The position numbers and the translations under genes were made by a program. A model generated the notes under the pieces. It had not been told where the DNA came from. It ran no database searches and saw only the letters and a program-made list of their open reading frames with translations. Shown here piece by piece: positions 6,265 to 7,662 of a stretch of DNA of 7,662 bases. The stretch is from positions 6,133 through 13,794 of the forward strand of contig JAAVDU010000050.1 in the NCBI GenBank assembly GCA_014801605.1. Direction: 5' to 3'. The DNA is from Bacteroides sp. (lineage in GTDB: Bacteria > Bacteroidota > Bacteroidia > Bacteroidales > Muribaculaceae). Numbering within the stretch: the first letter of the stretch is position 1; each line of letters opens with the position of its first letter.

Positions 6265-6269
6265 AATTA
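6262..6269 (-). promoter_or_regulatory. Candidate -7 element of the ROK-cutC operon
   Basis: The minus strand reads TAATTTTG here, matching TAnnTTTG. No TTTG is found 19-21 bp upstream (around 6289-6294), so the -33 part is poor and an activator may be needed. The predicted start near 6255 leaves a leader of about 73 nt before the ATG at 6182. The inverted repeat 6281-6298 covers the -33 position. Confidence 0.5.
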
Positions 6270-6280
6270 TATTTCCGATG

Positions 6281-6298
6281 GTGTACGGAATCGGACAC
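6281..6298. promoter_or_regulatory. Inverted repeat, putative operator 1
   Basis: GTGTACG-GAAT-CGGACAC is a 7-4-7 inverted repeat with one mismatch (T to G in the right half). Its core, TGTACG-N4-CGKACA, has the same form as the next site. The centre is near 6289.5, about 97 bp upstream of the predicted sigma-54 start on the plus strand and over the -33 position of the minus-strand promoter. Confidence 0.6.
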
Positions 6299-6299
6299 T

Positions 6300-6315
6300 T
6301 GTACGGCAGCGTACA
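6300..6315. promoter_or_regulatory. Inverted repeat, putative operator 2
   Basis: TGTACG-GCAG-CGTACA is a perfect 6-4-6 inverted repeat. Its centre is 18 bp from that of operator 1 and about 79 bp upstream of the predicted sigma-54 start. Paired dyads at this distance are usual for enhancer-binding activators. Confidence 0.65.
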
Positions 6316-6330
6316 GAGTGGTAATATGTT

Positions 6331-6362
6331 TTTGGATTGATATATAGATATTTGTAAGTTTG
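6331..6362 (+). promoter_or_regulatory. Primary-sigma promoter of the HlyD gene
   Basis: TTTG at 6331-6334, a spacer of exactly 20 bp, and TAAGTTTG at 6355-6362 match the Bacteroidota consensus fully. The expected start is near 6369, about 38 nt before the ATG at 6407. Its last four bases overlap the sigma-54-like -24 element. Confidence 0.7.
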
Positions 6363-6376
6363 GCACGCATATTGAA
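6360..6376 (+). promoter_or_regulatory. Sigma-54-like promoter of the HlyD gene
   Basis: TTGGCACG (6360-6367), four bases, then TTGAA (6372-6376) fits the consensus YTGGCACG-N4-TTGCW with one mismatch, C to A in the -12 element. The spacing from GG to the -12 G is correct. The predicted start is near 6387, leaving a 20-nt leader to the ATG at 6407. The mismatch is at a conserved base, so activity is uncertain. Confidence 0.55.
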
Positions 6377-6379
6377 TCA

Positions 6380-6398
6380 TGTACGGTGAATTCGTACA
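6380..6398. promoter_or_regulatory. Inverted repeat, putative operator 3 at the start region
   Basis: TGTACG-N7-CGTACA is a perfect 6-bp inverted repeat with the same half-site as operators 1 and 2 but a 7-nt spacer. It covers the predicted sigma-54 start and lies just downstream of the predicted primary-sigma start, a position that suits repression or feedback. Confidence 0.55.
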
Positions 6399-6406
6399 CA
6401 GAATCT

Positions 6407-7657
6407 ATGGACAGAGAAATACCAAAAGAGCAACGTAAGAGAGAGGCGCGCAAGCGTGCCTTCAGGATAGCAGGTGTGGCAGGGGTGGTGCTCCTCGCAG
6501 TGGGAAGTGCCATATACTCGCTCGGCGATGGAATCCGGGAGAAGGACCTTCTGATAAGCCCTGCGCGGAGGGGTACCCTTGAGAGCAGCGTCACTGCATC
6601 CGGAAAGATTGTGCCGCTCTATGAGCAGGCGATTGTCTCGCCGGTGGCCACAAGAATACTGGAGGTCTATCGCAATGAGGGGGATACGGTCGTAGCCGGA
6701 GAATCCCTTCTGCGGCTTGATTTGCAGTCGACGGAGACCGAGTTGCGACGTCTCTCAGATGAGGTGGAGATGCGTCGCAACGATATGGAGCAGGCACGAC
6801 TCAACGACGCCACTTATCTCACCGACCTCGAGATGAAGCTGAAGACGAAAGAGATGGCTGTCAGTCATCTGAAGGCGGAGGTGGCCAACGAGCGTCGCCT
6901 CGACAGCATCGGCAGCGGCACCGGCGACCGTATCCGGGAGGCCGAACTCGCTTATGCCACAGGGCAACTTGAGCTTGAGCAGCTCCGTATGCAGCTCAAG
7001 AACGAGCGGAAGTCACATTCGGCCGCTCTGCGTTCAAAGGAGCTTGAGGGGGAGATCTCACGCCGCAACCTCATGGATATGGAGCGCACTATGGAGGATG
7101 CCCGCATTAAGGCTCCGCGGGAGGGAACAATCACATACCTCAACAAAAGCCTCGGCACAAGCATTGGGGCCGGCGAAAAACTCGCGGTGATCTCCGATCT
7201 GAGGCATTTCAAGATCGAGGGTGAGATACCGGAGGCCAATTCAGGGAAACTCGCTTTGGGGTCGGCGGTGAATGTAAGGATCAACCGCAACACGGTGAAG
7301 GGGCATATAGCCCATGTGTCGCCTCAGAGCCAGAACGGCATGATACAGTTCACCGTGCTTCTCGACAACGATAACGACGCGATTCTCCGCTCCGGACTCC
7401 GCACCGAGCTCAACGTGATATATGACGTGCACGACGGTGTGACCATCATACCGAACGGTACCTATTTCGAGGGGGCCGGATCTTACCAGCTCTTTGTCAA
7501 GACGGCCGACGGGGAACTTGAACGCCGCTCTGTGGCTTTGGGCGACAGCAATTTCGACTTCGTGGAGGTGAAGTCGGGAATCGCTCCCGGAGAGGAGGTG
7601 GTGGTCAGCGACATGAGCAACTACAAATCAAGAAAAAAACTGAAACTTAAAGAATAG
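6407..7657 (+). CDS. HlyD/MacA-type periplasmic adaptor of an efflux pump
   Basis: From the ATG at 6407 the protein has 416 residues. A GTG at 6386 is in frame, but it lies at the predicted sigma-54 start and inside operator 3, and MDREIPKE is a usual start for this family in Bacteroidota. A short basic cytosolic end is followed by one membrane anchor (about 19-39). Lipoyl-like half-motifs lie at about 62-106 and 236-268, around a long alpha-helical hairpin with coiled-coil character (about 107-232). A beta-barrel domain (about 268-340) and a membrane-proximal domain (about 345-405, including the block LGDSNFDFVEV) complete the adaptor. Such proteins link an inner-membrane ABC transporter to a TolC-like outer-membrane channel. 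The partners should lie downstream but are outside the window; only five bases follow the stop. The gene diverges from the ROK operon and has an elaborate promoter. Confidence 0.93.
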   Translation: MDREIPKEQRKREARKRAFRIAGVAGVVLLAVGSAIYSLGDGIREKDLLISPARRGTLESSVTASGKIVPLYEQAIVSPVATRILEVYRNEGDTVVAGESLLRLDLQSTETELRRLSDEVEMRRNDMEQARLNDATYLTDLEMKLKTKEMAVSHLKAEVANERRLDSIGSGTGDRIREAELAYATGQLELEQLRMQLKNERKSHSAALRSKELEGEISRRNLMDMERTMEDARIKAPREGTITYLNKSLGTSIGAGEKLAVISDLRHFKIEGEIPEANSGKLALGSAVNVRINRNTVKGHIAHVSPQSQNGMIQFTVLLDNDNDAILRSGLRTELNVIYDVHDGVTIIPNGTYFEGAGSYQLFVKTADGELERRSVALGDSNFDFVEVKSGIAPGEEVVVSDMSNYKSRKKLKLKE

Positions 7658-7662
7658 AAAAT

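Noticed and set aside
6386..6406. GTG start at 6386 for the HlyD protein
   Set aside because: It lies at the predicted sigma-54 start and inside a perfect dyad, and the family start MDREIPKE begins at the ATG at 6407. It cannot be excluded if only the upstream primary-sigma promoter is used.

Overview
The window looks like chromosomal DNA from a gut-type member of the Bacteroidales, possibly Muribaculaceae or a relative. The reasons are: promoters of the Bacteroidota primary-sigma type (TTTG, about 20 bp, TAnnTTTG) in front of the tRNA and the efflux gene; start codons without clear Shine-Dalgarno sequences; and protein families typical of this order (GYF_2/CD225 membrane proteins, a large transglutaminase-like secreted protein with a LGACEPEP motif, CutC, and a HlyD adaptor with the 'MDREIPKE' start). 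The genus is an inference from protein style, not shown directly.

Layout. Bases 1-121 hold no gene I can support. A tRNA-Gly(CCC) lies on the minus strand (176-248) with its own strong promoter (284-315) and a long-hairpin terminator (122-168). Two tandem plus-strand genes follow (378-1034 and 1125-1739). Each encodes an N-terminal GYF_2 domain joined to a C-terminal two-helix CD225/dispanin-like membrane segment; the first carries five in-frame copies of a 36-bp repeat. A bidirectional terminator (1739-1784) separates them from a convergent minus-strand operon that reads, in order of transcription: ROK-family sugar kinase (6182-5217), cutC (5168-4410), and an 859-residue secreted transglutaminase-like protein (4381-1802). 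Gaps in that operon are 48 and 28 bp with no terminator between genes. Diverging from the operon is a HlyD-family periplasmic adaptor of an efflux pump (6407-7657), probably the first gene of an export operon that continues past the window.

The most interesting stretch is the 224-bp divergent region 6183-6406. It holds six GTAC tetramers in about 140 bp. Five of them, with one degenerate half-site, form three inverted repeats of the form TGTACG-Nx-CGTACA; the sixth is a separate TTGTACAA palindrome. In front of the HlyD gene a primary-sigma promoter (TTTG-N20-TAAGTTTG) overlaps a sigma-54-like promoter (TTGGCACG-N4-TTGAA). Two of the inverted repeats lie about 80 and 97 bp upstream of the predicted sigma-54 start, a usual distance for an enhancer-binding activator, and one overlaps that start. 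The upstream sites also overlap the likely promoter of the ROK operon, so one unknown regulator may control both directions. No regulator gene is present in the window.

Other points of note are the large secreted protein, which carries a second transglutaminase-like segment with Ser where the catalytic Cys would be and a thioredoxin-like end without a CxxC, and the purely synonymous differences between copies of the 36-bp repeat.
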